Below are positions 12,301 through 23,825 of a DNA stretch of 64,000 nt, one piece after another; position 1 is the first letter of the stretch; every line of letters starts with the position of its first letter. The stretch lies in contig OZ005604.1 in assembly GCA_963930655.1 (NCBI GenBank), positions 14,022,001 through 14,086,000 on the forward strand, read 5' to 3'. The notes under the pieces are model-generated. The model ran no database searches. It was not told where the DNA came from and saw only the letters and a program-made list of their open reading frames with translations. The DNA is from Myrica gale. Its lineage: Eukaryota; Streptophyta; Magnoliopsida; Fagales; Myricaceae. The translations under genes were made by a program, and so were the position numbers.

Positions 12301-12660
12301 CTTAGTACCACGCCCAATTATCTCCTTGGTGAGAATATCCTGAATAAGACAAAAATCGGAGAACATTAACACCACACAATTTAGATCTATAGTAACCTGA
12401 CTAACAGACAATAACTTGTGAGATAAGGACGAAACAAGTAAAGTATTGGGTAAATGAAGGGAAGGTGATAGAATCACAGATCCGGCCCCTGTCACCGGTG
12501 AAACTGCCCCATTAGCATTTGCAATACTGGTACGTCGTGGAGATGAGCGATGGGAAAAATCGGCCGGATCTAAAGTCATGTGATCCGTGGCCCCAGAGTC
12601 AAGGAGCCAATCTGCACTACCCATAGCATAGTCATGACTGAGTAAAGCCTGACACCCATT
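9388..12660 (-). pseudogene. Copia pol remnant: protease, integrase, reverse transcriptase, RNase H
   Basis: Read on the minus strand. Protease near 12,600 has WLLDSGATDHM with the catalytic DSG. A GAG-pre-integrase motif IWLWHRRLGHPS lies near 12,200. The integrase core (about 12,100-11,530) is broken by stops and frame changes, with a recognisable HMCTSIKTTAPSTKLDP-type integrase C-terminal segment at 11,526. RT spans 11,084-10,010: first half with [15 protein letters not shown], a frame change near 10,560, then the catalytic YVDDMIITG. RNase H (about 9,836-9,388) keeps FCDNKAAIAISHNP and HVEIDRHFIREK. Several frames are needed, so no functional polyprotein can be made. Confidence 0.9.
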
Positions 12661-12682
12661 ACCTGGATCCGCAGAGGAGAGG

Positions 12683-13821
12683 TCAGGGCTTGTTAAGGCA
12701 GTGGGTGGAATGAGAGAGGTGAGGTGCAGCTGCTGCCACGGCAGCCTTGCCCTTGCTGTCAGGCATACCAGCGGGGTCCCCTTTTTTTCTAGATTGCAGT
12801 TCATGCCACCAATCGGGATAACCATGCAGTTTAAAATAGGTGTCACGTGTGTGCTTAGCATTACCACAATGAGAGCACTTGAGGTTTTCGGAAGAAGTAC
12901 GGACCTTGGGAGGAGGTTTTCCCGTATGTGGAGAGACCGAGCCAGAGTAACTGGACACTTCAAGCTTGAGACTTTTGGAAGCAAACACTGCCCCCTGCGG
13001 TGGTTCCTGGTCACCAGTGGTCATGATTGCCCCCGAAGTGCCTCCCTTCGTACGTGAGCATACGCCTGTTCAACGGTGGGAAATGGGTGCATCTGCAAAA
13101 CATCACACCTAACATTATCGAGCTTGTCGTCGAGGCCATCCAAGAATACATAGACGCGTTCTTCTTGAAGGAGATCATTATAACGTTGTATATCGGCAGG
13201 GCATTCCATGGGATTGGGACGGCGAAAATCGATCTCCCTCCAGAGACCTTGCAAGTTGGTGTAGTATTTTTCCAGGGAACTGCTTGCTTGGCTAAGACGA
13301 GAGACACGGCGCCGGAGGTCGTAGACCTGAGAAGTATCGCCACCATCAAAGTAGGTGGTAGCAACAGAATCCCAGACCTGTTTGGCTGTGGGGAATCGAA
13401 TGAAGTTGCTTATTAATGCCAGATCCATGGAGTTAAGCAACCATCCTTTGACAATTGCGTTATCAGTTCGCCATCTTCGAAAAGAGGGATCGGTCGGAGA
13501 CGGGAGAGGGAACTCTCCATTGATGTAGCCCAATTTGTCTTTTCCGGAGATGTACATCTCAACAACTTGGAACCATAAAGCATAGTTGGAACTATCCAAC
13601 TTGATGCCAATCGGAGCAGCAGCGGGTTCAGAGATCACGGTCGGGGTCTGGGCTTTGGACAAAGCTTCAGCCATTTTGTTGGAGAGTAGGGCCGATAAGA
13701 GAGCATTCTGGGAATCGGTGAGACATTCACCGGAGTGGTTGGGGGTTCGGTGTCGTCCATCAGAGGTTGTCGATCGGAAGGGGTTTACGGGAAAGGTATC
13801 AATGGAAACAAAAAGAACCAA
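12683..13821 (-). pseudogene. Copia gag remnant with defective zinc knuckle
   Basis: The 13021-13821 frame carries the plant copia gag domain: LDSSNYALWFQVVEMYISG, RRWRTDNAIVKGWLLNSM, VWDSVATTYFD and SSLEKYYTNLQGLWREID. The likely native start is the Met of MAEALSKAQ near 13,670; the open frame extends further upstream only because the leader happens to be open. The frame changes near 13,020, and the continuation (12683-13024) carries the zinc knuckle CSHCGNAKHTRDTYF, where the last Cys of the CCHC pattern is Tyr. With the frameshift this gag is not expected to work. Confidence 0.88.
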
Positions 13822-15429
13822 GATCGTATTTTATTCCATTCCCACAATTTCTCCTATAATTTCTTATTGAACAGCTCACGCCAACAGATATCCCGGCCCT
13901 GGTGAATTCCAGGTAATCTTGAGTGGCTTTGTGCATGTATATGATAAAAGACACGTCTGCCATATTTGCAGAATCAACTGGTACATCGTCAGAAGGTTCT
14001 ATCTGTACCCTTTGGCACCTGCATGATTTTTTTTTTCCCGTGGAAAAATGGCATGCACATGATTAATGTGAGATTTGTGTGCCTTATATGGTACTCAGAT
14101 TTTGTCAGGGTAAATCATAACTGTAATAGTGATGGGAATAGTGATGAAACAGTAACAAAATATGACTTAAAGATGAAGACCTACAGTCTTGTAGGGCTAG
14201 GGAAATATCTCTTGTTCAGGTGAGGTTGGTTTCCCTGCAGCAAATAGTGTTTAGCTATGGTCCTTTATATACTTTTGGAAAGAGAAAATCATATGTACTT
14301 TAACCATGGTCCTTTATATAGGAATGCATTCCTTATAGGATGCTCTATCAAAACGTGCAAGCAATGTGTATTTCATTGCAGGCCTTTTACTCAAGGAAAT
14401 GAGCTTGTTTCCCAAACTATGTAGTCATAACTGGAGAAAAACAAATTTGTCCTTTTGAGCATGATGACATTATTGCTCACAGTTTCCTAATCATCTAAAT
14501 CCATTGTTGCAATTGTCTCTTGGCACAAATCATGTTTTTACATCTTCAACGGATCATAGTTGTTTTTTTTTTGGTAGTGTTATGATTGATATTTGTTAAA
14601 AAGCATGAGGGTAGCAGAAGCGAGGGGTCACTTATTATGGGGGAGAGGACCTGATAATGCCGGTTCCTATAATTCAAGGCCCCATGAAACAGGTTTTTTT
14701 TTCTGGTGGTGGTGATTATGATGGTTATAACGGAAGGTTCTTCCTTAGATGGTATTCTCAGGTTTTAGTTGACCACAGTGATCATCTACTTTTTTCTGGC
14801 AAAGTTAGCTTTTGGAGGGACACGTATTGCTGCAAAGGTGAGTTAGCTTTCAGATGTAATCTTTGTTTACATGAAAGATGCGATTTTTATTTCTTTTGTG
14901 ATTAAGATAGAACCTCGTTCTCTCTCCCCCATCCCCCGCTTCTCTCCTCTCTCTCCACCAAGGAGAACTGCCTAATTGTCTTTTGCAGACCATTTCATGG
15001 TAAACTGCAACATAAGATTTGGCCAATTGATTATTTCAGTCACCACAAATGTGAAATTGCTTGGCACTTATCTTCTATATATTTGCTGGTCTCTGCAAGT
15101 GTTATACTCGTTATGGCTTGATTCAGGGAATTCATGTGATTCCCAGATTTCAAAACCCCTAAATGTTGTTTGACTGGTAAAGGCTTAATTCAGACTGTTT
15201 GCTATATTTAAATGCTGAGCAGCTACCAGGTACTTACTGGGGGTACAAGACAGCCACTCATGCTGCTGAACTAACAGCTGGGTTCTTTAACTATTGCAAT
15301 TGTGATGGTTATTTGGCCTTGGCAGCAATGCTTAAGAAGCATGGAGCTGCTTTAAACTTCACATGTCCTGTGATACAAATGTCAGATCAGCATGAGGAAC
15401 TCTTAGAAGCACTACTGGTAGATCTGAGT

Positions 15430-16062
15430 GTTTAATTGGTCCTTGCTTATTGTGTTCTTTTTGAATATTTTAGTTGGTCCTTGCTTATTGTTATTTTATA
15501 TTAGAAACTTGTTACTTTTTAGATTATTTGCATAGATTCTTGTGTTTGGTGTAAAATATTATTAATTAATAATGAAATATATTTTGTTTTATTATCCTTG
15601 TTGATTAAGGTTTTACATCCAATGAATTATGATTATTAAAATAAATTTGTATTACCGATTAAAAAAGCATGTATAGGAAAATATAGGAAAAAATTAGTGG
15701 TGTTTTAAAAATGCCGGCACATACAAAATACAAAAAAAAACTGAGTTGGCCTATAGCTACTGTGTTTCGGGTCTATAGCGGCGATTGCGCTATGGATCCG
15801 GTCTTCACCAGCGGTCGCGCAAACCGCCGTCATAGACCTATTGCGACGGAGTTACAGCAGCGGTCATAACCGCAGCTATAAGCAGGGAAAATGTCAGCGT
15901 TTTCTACAAATGCTACTAAACAACCGCTTCTATAAGCAGTGAAAATGCCAACGTTTTTAAAAAAGCTGCTAAAAAAATGCTTTGAAATCAGGAGAAACTC
16001 TAGCGTTTTTACAAACGTTATAAGTGGGGAAACGCCAGTGTTGTAGCCTATATTTTTTGTAG
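15430..16062 (+). mobile_element. 3' end of a CACTA-like element (cluster B), homologous to the end at 38134
   Basis: From about 15,430 (TTGGTCCTTGCTTATTGTG) to 15,720 the sequence aligns closely with 37,649-37,890, sharing long phrases such as TACATCCAATGAATTATGA and AAAAAAGCATGTATAGGAAA. Both then enter GCGGCG-type inverted repeats and end in TTTTTTGTAG. In reverse complement this reads CTACAAAAAA, the core of a CACTA terminus, with the outermost CA altered in both copies. The left flank abuts the beta-amylase fragment directly. I infer the 3' end of an element that starts around 4.9 kb. Confidence 0.68.
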
Positions 16063-16139
16063 AAAAATCAAGTCAGTCAGTTATTTTATCTGTAATATGC
16101 ATGGATCTACCTAGTGAGTCGTGCAGAAGTTGTCTTGTA

Positions 16140-17875
16140 AAAATGCATATGATATACCCGACCCAGAGCTAGACGATGAAGTTGATGTAAACATCGAATC
16201 GGGAGCATCCATCAATGATGAAGCGTATCATGAGGATGATGCCACTTGACTTATTTATAGACTTCCGACACTTTAACAACTTCTGATTAATAATTTCTTT
16301 AAAGTACATCTTGTTAGTTCATCTACTAATTCTGATGTTCTTTTACTATTAATGCCCCTTTTATCATAAAATGTATGTTTTAAGGTTAAAGTATTCTAAC
16401 ACGGGTTTTTTATTGTTATGTGACAGCTCGCATGGTGAACTGAAGCGTGGACTGGAATTTTCTTTTGTTACTTCGGCACAGCTACCTGGCTCCAGGACTC
16501 AGTTGACTATGAGTCCGAGTCCAAGTCCGAGAGCTCCGTTTCGGGGTCCACATGCCTTCATGAGTCAAGGCACGTAGGCTTGTCAAAGTAGTTGTGCATG
16601 TAAGAAATTTTTTTTACTCTATTCTACTGCTCTATGTTAAACGACAGACTAACTTTGATAATTTTATTTTGTGTAGTGACCTCTACTTCTGTGTGAGGGT
16701 GGGGTAGGAGACGCAGGATTGGTTTGGAAAGGAGTCTTGGGTTCGGGAAAATATTGGTGCATATCCTGGTGGGAGAGTGTAGATGACAATGTGCCACTGC
16801 TGACACCCTATCCAATAAGATTGGAATGTTAGTTCGCTCACTGATTCCACCCGCCGTTAACAAGTGGGTTGATGTTCCAGCAAAAGTGAAAGAGTACATT
16901 ATGGACTGAGTTTTGATATAATTGAACTCGTAAACATAATATTCTTGGTTAAGCATTTCGTTTATCATTTTAATATTGTATTTTTTCGTATTTATGCAGA
17001 ACCACTTCGACGTTGATTACACTTGTCAGGAGGACGGTGGTGGAGACTATGATGATGGCACGTCGAACTCACCGCAACCAGATTATGCATGCGTATTTCA
17101 AGAAGTTTCCAAATAAAGAGGTGGTGTTGCTGAAGCTCCACCCTGATGCCACTGGAGAATAGTGGACGAAACTCTGTGATCTATTCACCCGTGAAGCATT
17201 TCTGGTGTGTAAATTACAAAAACTTGTTGCTTAAATATTGCTTCTTTATATAGATAATTTAGAGAAAAAAAACTATTGCAGAAACGGAGCGAGCAAAATA
17301 AGATAAATAGATCAAAGTTGACTATGAATCATGCTGCTGGTTCACACTTATTCCAACGCACACAAGCTTGCATGGTAAGTTAATTATGATTTTTATTAAT
17401 CTATTGTCAAGTTTGAAATTGTTTGTCACTAATTTTGTGCTATTTCTATGTAGAAAAATCCAGACAGGCGAAATCAATCCAGCATAACTATATAAGAAGA
17501 ATTATACAAATAAAGACGATGTTTGGACCTCGGATGGAGTGAGGGAAATTTATGTAAGTGTATTGCACTTTCATTTAATCCAGTTACATGTGATTTGATT
17601 ACAGTTTGTCTACTTTGTGCTTCTGATCATTATTAAATTCTTACATGAACTGATGGATGTCTTCCAACACCAGTGTGAATCAAAAGGGAAGACTTGCACC
17701 GAAATTGATGTATATTCTGAGATACTAGGCAAGAAGTCGAGATATATTCGCAGATTAGGACACGCAATTAAACCTGGGCCTTCTTCAAATGAACGACAGG
17801 ACAAAGCGATTATTAGGCCAGCTCGGGACCCGACACAGGTAGACGTGAAATGTTGTGTTGATCTTTTATGATTGC
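16140..17875 (+). pseudogene. Decayed plant CACTA (En/Spm) transposon gene, transposase_24-like
   Basis: Exon-like blocks on the plus strand match the protein encoded beside the transposase in plant Ptta/En/Spm elements. They are an acidic stretch PDPELDDEVDVNIESGASIN near 16,160; LSNKIGMLVRSLIPP and KWVDVPAKVKEYIMD near 16,815-16,905; KRSEQNKINRSKLTMNHAAG near 17,283-17,345, ended by a GTAAG donor; and DVFQHQCESKGKTCTEIDVY with ILGKKSRYIRRLGHAIKPGP at about 17,655-17,790. Between blocks there are intron-like AT-rich stretches and in-frame stops. It lies just beyond the CACTA-like 3' end at 16062 and may belong to a different element. Confidence 0.72.
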
Positions 17876-18039
17876 TACATTATTTACTAGTCCAATGTTA
17901 TTTTCGGTTTAATTATGGTTATTATTATTAATATTGTATGAATGTAAGTATTGTATTGTTATTTTAATAGTACGTGTTATATAATGTTTTCGATTATTGT
18001 TGTTTTTTTTAAATAAATTATGTTAATATCATTCAATCA

Positions 18040-18770
18040 ACCATATAAGTGATCAAACGATAATGGTAAAACATGATCGATCACGAAGACAACTATCCGA
18101 TTGGAAAAAATGAAACACCTAAAATCGTGTTTGATCAGTCGACTAACCGTTATATCGGCAAATGCAAGCGATCGAACCTTAAGTAAGAAATGCATCTAAA
18201 CGGTAATAAATCAAACGTTCTGTCATCCAACTAAATCGTTCGATAGTCTATGTGAGCACGTTCGATAGTAAAAAGTTTAAACGATCAAGCATAGAAATTA
18301 ATTGACGATCATCCAAATTGTCTTATCGATCGTAACTGTTTACCGTTTGATCATCCACAAATGTCTAATCGATCATTAATGTTTCCCATTCGATCCTGAA
18401 AAAAGTATCATCCAATTGCCCACTTGTCGACCGATCATTCATAAACGCTAGTTCGACCAATCGCCAGTTGGACTGGCCGATCATAACCAGGAACGATCGA
18501 TTGGATTTGTCACCAATTCAGTCTATCATCCATGTTTCGATCGGATATGGGGTGATAATTGAACGGCGACTTTTAGCGACGAAAAGTTTTAACAATATCT
18601 TATTAGTGACGAATCAGTTTCGTCACTAAAAACTTTTCGTGACGAAAATCGAATTTTGCCACCAAAACCTTTTAGGGACACTCTTCTGCTTACAGACTTC
18701 GTGAGGAAAAATATTTCTTCACTAAAAGCTTTAGTAACGAAAAATTGAATTTAAAAAACAATTTTTTTGT
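18040..18770. repeat. Subterminal repeats of another CACTA-like element
   Basis: From 18,050 to 18,560 many short GATCG / CGATC and ACGATCA words recur in both orientations (for example TTCGATAGT, AAACGATCAAGC, ATCGATCATT). From 18,565 to 18,760 there are alternating TTTCGTCACTAAAA and TTTTAGTGACGAAA words, a pattern common at CACTA ends. No terminal CACTA was located. Probably the 3' side of the element whose gene decays at 16,140-17,875. Confidence 0.5.
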
Positions 18771-18779
18771 AATGCTTTA

Positions 18780-19928
18780 CAATTTAAATTTAAAGGTTTG
18801 AGTAAATGTTATATTTATCACACATAAATGTATTTAGATAATAAATGTAGAATTTCATCATTTATGGTCTCATGAGTGATATTCAACAAGGGATTAGAAC
18901 TTGAATAATATTCAGCAAAAAAACAGTCATCAAAATAATACATTATTCTTGGTAATCTCTTTTCAGTTTTGTAAACCTGCATCGATCTTAATAGTAATGT
19001 CTTCCGGTCCAAGTTGTACAACTACCCAAGTTCTCCTCAATTTGCATCCAAGTAATGGACCCCATTGGATTTACACATTACTCTACCCTTGTTAGAGTTA
19101 ACCTCCAGTAGATGAAAAATCCATTACTAATAAAACATAGATATTTTTTTGGCAAAAGAATATTGCCTGCATTTACAGCCGAAACCCGATATTTATATAT
19201 ATATTTTTTCTATAGTCAGTATGATAGAGTACCACAGATCTGACGTCAAAGTTGCAATGCACCTCCATGAAAACGCTTCCTTTCAGGCATCCCAACACAT
19301 AATCCACTGTCTTTGCCTTCCGAGATTAATGTTAAAATAATAAAAATAATAATAATAATAATAATAATAATATATAATAAAAAATTTCTGTGATATAAAA
19401 TTCTAAAAGAATCAATTAAAAAAGAAAAAAAAAACTCGAAAGAATCATCACCGCACCCTGGAACCCTTCCCTGACCAGCTACAGCAATACAGATTTTTCT
19501 TATTCTTTTTTTTTTGTTGGCTCACAGGTGCACATGTTGTTTCCTGCAATCCAATCATACAACTTCGAGTGGTCCCATCCTCAAAAGGTAAACACATCAC
19601 GTGGTTGCTCAGGTTTGCAGCAGAGAGCACCAAAACCCTCGCCATCTAGCATATTCGATTAATTCCGAGACAAAGTAACAGAGTAACAAACACGGCCACG
19701 CGGCTAGCCAAAAATTAGCCAACATGAAGCATATTAGCTAGGCCCCCCAGGACAAAGTTTAATTTTTTTTTTCTAGGCCAGGACAAAGTTTAATTAGATA
19801 TATAAGCTTTCCGTCCTGTTATTTTTTTTGCTAAATCCTTTCCGTCCTGTTAGAAAAGGAGAAATTCAGTCGATATCACTTTTGTTCATGGGCCTTTTAT
19901 ATGTACGTCTGTCGATCGAAGGCCGGGG
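18780..19928. other. Intergenic; AAT microsatellite at 19343-19371, no gene seen
   Basis: AT-rich intergenic sequence downstream of the bZIP gene. An (AAT)n run of about 29 bp occupies 19343-19371. Short open frames here (18901-19095, 19149-19340, 19448-19645) show no recognisable domain or codon pattern. The bZIP 3' UTR must lie just below 19929. Confidence 0.6.
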
Positions 19929-22577
19929 TCAAACATTAAGAAGCTGCTCTTTATCCATTGAAACCTTGGCATCAGAGTGTGGCTGTGACGATGGGGTAGC
20001 ATTCTCCGTCTTCTTCAGGTTCTGCTGGTGGTGATACACTTGCCTCAGTCTCTCTATCTCCCTCTTTAGTGCTTCTTGATGAGCTGCATCGTTCACAAAA
20101 ATATATAATATATTCTGGCAAAAGCCCATTTCAAGGTTGTCGCTAACATCTAGAAAGACGCACATATAATTGCCCACCAAAAAGAAAAAGGCACATAAAT
20201 ATATATATAATAAGAGCACGCTAGCTTATTTCTGCATGCATAACTTCATTTAAACCTAAGTTCGTTCAATTTCAATCACTTTCCCTCCCTCTTTTAAGTT
20301 GAACGAACTACGTAAACATGTATTCCCAAGTAAAACAAAAGATAACTTCTGGATAATTGTGGATGGCAACTCTAATCTGTAGGGGAGTGCTTTGGTGTAT
20401 TAATATACAAGAATGTGTACAGCAAATGGAAATGCCTTTACAACCCAAAATACAAGCACCAGCTAACAAGAAGGAACAATTTCCTTGTTAATCCCCTATT
20501 TGAATTGTATGACTTGGATTAATCCACTATTTGAATAGTTTGACTTGGATAAATAGCAAGAAACCATTAATGGCCACCAAGTTACCAGGACATAATGCTT
20601 TGCTCCATTAGCCAATGAATATGAATTTGATCACTATGATGGCTGGCCTCTGTTTTTGTTTCCGGAAAGAGATGTTTAATTATTTCTCATGTAGCTCCTC
20701 CAAACAAAATTTATAATTAACATCGTAAACTATTATTTTTTAGTAATGACTTCTGGGTCAAAATTTAAATACTAAGATGAGTGAAAACTAGACCACCTAT
20801 GATAATTTCAATTAGCATTCAAATTTTAATGGAGGTAGTTACAAAAAATTAACAATATGGTAGTCGTACTGCTAATTAGAGAAAATCAATAGTTGAAAGA
20901 GTTTAGTGTAATTTTTCCCACAAGTAGAATAAGTGTGCCTAAGGACGTGCAGAGAGAGAGAGTCGACAAACGATCGAACAGTCACCGATACAAGCCAAAT
21001 AAAAATGTCAACTATTGAAATCTTGTAGGAGATCCTGTGTGTCATTCAGAGTATATTCTTCGGAACAGGAGAAAAGAAACAAAAAACAAATGGGACTCAG
21101 CTTCACATGTTATACCTGGAATTCTACTGTAAAACATGTGATCAGCATGACCTACTTGATTCAATCATGGAAAAGGCGACATTTGAGAATTGTTCTTTTG
21201 TTAACTGGATATACAATAATTAAGCACTTACCATCTTTGAAAATCTTATCTTGTGCGAGGGCGGCCATTCTTTGCTTAAGAGCACTGTTGTCGACATTTA
21301 GAAGCAACCGCTGATGGTCTAGAAACGCAACCCGCGGTGACAGCACCGAGACCTCAGCCTTCAATAGCAAACCACGGTGGGAATGAAATTAGTGGATCTT
21401 AATGTAGGCAATATATAACTGTTACAAATTATACTCCAGAAAATCCATAGATAAATCACATACTTGTAGTGAGTTGACACTACGTTCAAGCTCTGATATG
21501 TATTGTAACTTCCTCACCCTTGATCTTTGCGCAGATTGTCTGTTTGCCAAGATTCTAAAACAAAACCAAACACATGTATGGTAACCAATAATCAGTCAAG
21601 CATGGCTTAGATCCAGATAATTTATAATTAATCAACTCTTTATCACTGTATATAATATATCTAGCACTTAATTACCCAAAAAAGAAAATATAATCTACTC
21701 AAAATTCTGACAACATTATTGTATCCATCTTGCTGTTTCTCATACAATGACCTTATATATGTATGAGTTACCGTGGTTTGTTAACTACTCATCTTATCAA
21801 AGGAAATTATAGATCTAACTCCTCTTTTGTTTCTAATTAGGACCCGTATATATAAAATATGGTTTTGTAGTCGTGCAGAAGAGGCAAAAGGAAAAAGACA
21901 GAAAGCAAAGAAGTACAAGCTTCAAATTCAGCCTATGTAGTTAAGAAATACATCCTTAAACGTCGCCATGAATAAATTTGATTGCATGATTACCTCTTGA
22001 CCCTCTTAGGATCAGTTATCCTATCATTGGACGCGTTTCCTACTGCATTCGGATTAGTTTGTGAGTCTGAATTGCATTGGCTTTCCACCTCCTCAGATTC
22101 GCTCTTCATTTGCTGTTGCTTCTCACGCTGCTGGTCATGTGGCAGTGTTTCTTTCTCCTCGTTGATGCTGTTATAATCGGATGGCGTAGACGGGTTGGAG
22201 GACGACACTGTAGGGGCCACGGCCGTGGATATTTCGTCTGTGAACATGGACATAAATTGCTCATCATCAAACCTGTCAAACTCATTGCTAGTTGTAGTCC
22301 CAGACCCTGGCGGTGCCCCAGAGCCACGACATTCATCTAGCATTGGCGTCTCGAGGATGGTTACGGAGTCGCTAACGGATCTCCGGTGGGAACCCCGCCT
22401 GGCGGCTGAGAAGTCCAGAAACTCATCAACCCAAGAAGGGTTCGGGGAGGAAGACGTGGTGTTGGCATTGGCATTGCTAATATTTGATGTCATACTCCCC
22501 ATTGAAGGTATTCTTTGTTGTGAGAAGTCATGCCAATTTGGTGTCATGTTTGGGATTTTTGGAGGCAATTTTGCCAT
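19929..22577 (-). CDS. bZIP transcription factor, AtbZIP34/AtbZIP61-type (group E)
   Basis: Four exons on the minus strand: 22577-21994, 21554-21464, 21358-21232 and 20083-19929, joined by GT-AG introns in consistent phase, giving 318 residues. The start is the ATG at 22577 ([18 protein letters not shown], the conserved N-terminus of this group); the open frame upstream has only a GTG. Landmarks are [31 protein letters not shown], then the basic region [15 protein letters not shown] (about 200-214) running into a zipper with [19 protein letters not shown] and the C-terminal end EQLLNV. These nuclear factors bind DNA as dimers; family members act in pollen and lipid-related programmes. The reading is open throughout and looks functional. 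The third intron is long (20084-21231). Confidence 0.93.
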
Positions 22578-22774
22578 TCCGGTCAATATGACGGAGAACA
22601 AGTAAACAAGAATAACTCTACCCGACCGACCCACCTAACCAATTAATTGACAAACTGTAAGGATGATTGTTACATAAGCTCATAGGAGACACATAATATC
22701 AGAAACGAGAGCGAGACCTTCGGAAAGAAAACCAACCCAGAACAAACCAAATTACAATCTCTTACAAAGTGTCT

Positions 22775-23008
22775 TGTATATACTAAAAAGCACAAGAGAA
22801 TGGCAGATGGAAGAGAGCCACAGAAACAAGAACAGTAGCAACAAATATATCAAAATTATGGCTCTTCTTTATGCTATCTGTTTGTCTATGCGTTTGTGCA
22901 GTGGGGTCACATGGAGGGGGAATTGGACAGCTATGTACAGCTGGGAGGAGGTTGGGACTCAACGGTATTACTGGAAAGTCGCCAGCTAGCGGAATCAGCC
23001 ACCACGTG
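22775..23008 (-). promoter_or_regulatory. Candidate bZIP promoter elements: TATA-like site and G-box
   Basis: On the minus strand a TATATA word occurs at about 22,777-22,783, some 200 bp upstream of the bZIP ATG. A palindromic CACGTG (G-box, a bZIP/bHLH target) lies at 23003-23008, about 430 bp upstream. Positions are suggestive only; no transcript start is known. Confidence 0.35.
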
Positions 23009-23711
23009 CCCCTGTGACCTCCTTTTTAGTGGGGCTTTTTTTTTTAAAGCTTATAATAGTTTCATCCCATTTAGTACATCCCCAAGAAGAACAAAATCCC
23101 ATGTAGCACTTCCCTACTTAATCAAGCCTTGCATTACCCATACCTCCACCGTCCGATGGAAACCGTACGTCCCCACCAAACACTCACAGAGGCCTTGATC
23201 ATCTGATCAGTACTGACATTAATACCTTAATTTTGCTATTTTTAGCCTAATATCTTATATATAACTAATTATCCAGGAAACGTACGTGAATAAAGATAGT
23301 AAGTTAATAGACTATTTGTTGAAGAATCGGATGGAAGTTAATGTTTGGGTAAAAACCAACAAACCAAACCGAAACAGAAAAAAGTGATTTGTATACCCAA
23401 TTATCTCACGTTTAAAGGATTGACAGTTGGCGATCGATCACATTCTATAATTATGGAGAGTTTGCAAAAGTAACACTGGTATATAAACTTCTTGTAAGCC
23501 AGATCCTACATTGCTAAAGAGAATGACCTTAGAGTGGCTTATAAGTTCCACCACCTCTTCAAGAGCTAAGTTCTTTTAGAAATAGTACGTGGGTTAGCTC
23601 AATAAGTCCACACCACATACACCATCTGATCTCTAAGATGTATGGATCTCTTTCCCCTTCTCCTTCCAAATTAACTGAGTTATAAAAAAAATGAAAATTT
23701 AACCATTTCAT

Positions 23712-23735
23712 TATATATATATATATATATATATA
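23712..23735. repeat. (AT)n microsatellite
   Basis: About twelve AT units in a row, upstream of the bZIP gene. Likely length-polymorphic. Confidence 0.95.
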
Positions 23736-23825
23736 TTAGTTAATATTTACTTCATTTTCTGATATTCGTTTTAAACTGATGAAAGAGGCCTATGATTGTA
23801 CAGATTTATGGGTGTAGATGTACGT

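Larger units (their letters stand above)
9141..13886 (-). mobile_element. Ty1/copia retrotransposon inserted in a beta-amylase exon
   Basis: The element lies on the minus strand: 3' LTR at 9141-9350, pol, gag, then a remnant of the 5' LTR at 13831-13886. The flanks are GATAT at 9136-9140 and 13887-13891, a perfect 5-bp duplication, and excision rejoins the beta-amylase exon in frame. The 5' LTR keeps only its last 56 bp (the reverse complement ends in the TGTTGGCGTGAGC start), so most of that LTR and the primer-binding site are deleted. Stops and frameshifts break pol. Domain order (gag, protease, integrase, RT, RNase H) is that of copia. Confidence 0.93.
8998..15425 (+). pseudogene. Beta-amylase pseudogene, three exons, one split by a copia element
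   Basis: Beta-amylase (glycosyl hydrolase family 14) releases maltose from starch. Exon 1 (8998-9140 plus 13887-13913) reads VYFDYMRSF, then [20 protein letters not shown], then YPGPGEFQ before a GTAATC donor; it keeps the catalytic-acid motif GELRYPSFP. Exon 2 (about 14593-14837) reads [19 protein letters not shown], then shifts frame at a run of T into [19 protein letters not shown] and ends at a GTGAG donor. Exon 3 (about 15221-15425) reads WGYKTATHAAELTAGFF and MLKKHGAALNFTC, but the catalytic Glu expected just after FTC is replaced (PVIQ). The exon stops where CACTA-like 3' sequence begins. The 5' exons and the C-terminal half are missing. A non-functional fragment, probably carried by a transposon. 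Confidence 0.9.

Noticed and set aside
12701..13870. Plus-strand frames of 80-130 codons
   Set aside because: Antisense shadows of the minus-strand copia gag.
21015..21314. Plus-strand 99-codon frame
   Set aside because: Antisense to a bZIP exon and its intron.
22077..22605. Plus- and minus-strand alternative frames over bZIP exon 1
   Set aside because: Other-frame shadows of the real first exon.
22578..22634. Upstream extension of the bZIP first exon
   Set aside because: The extension opens with GTG, not ATG; the ATG at 22577 starts the conserved [11 protein letters not shown]-terminus.
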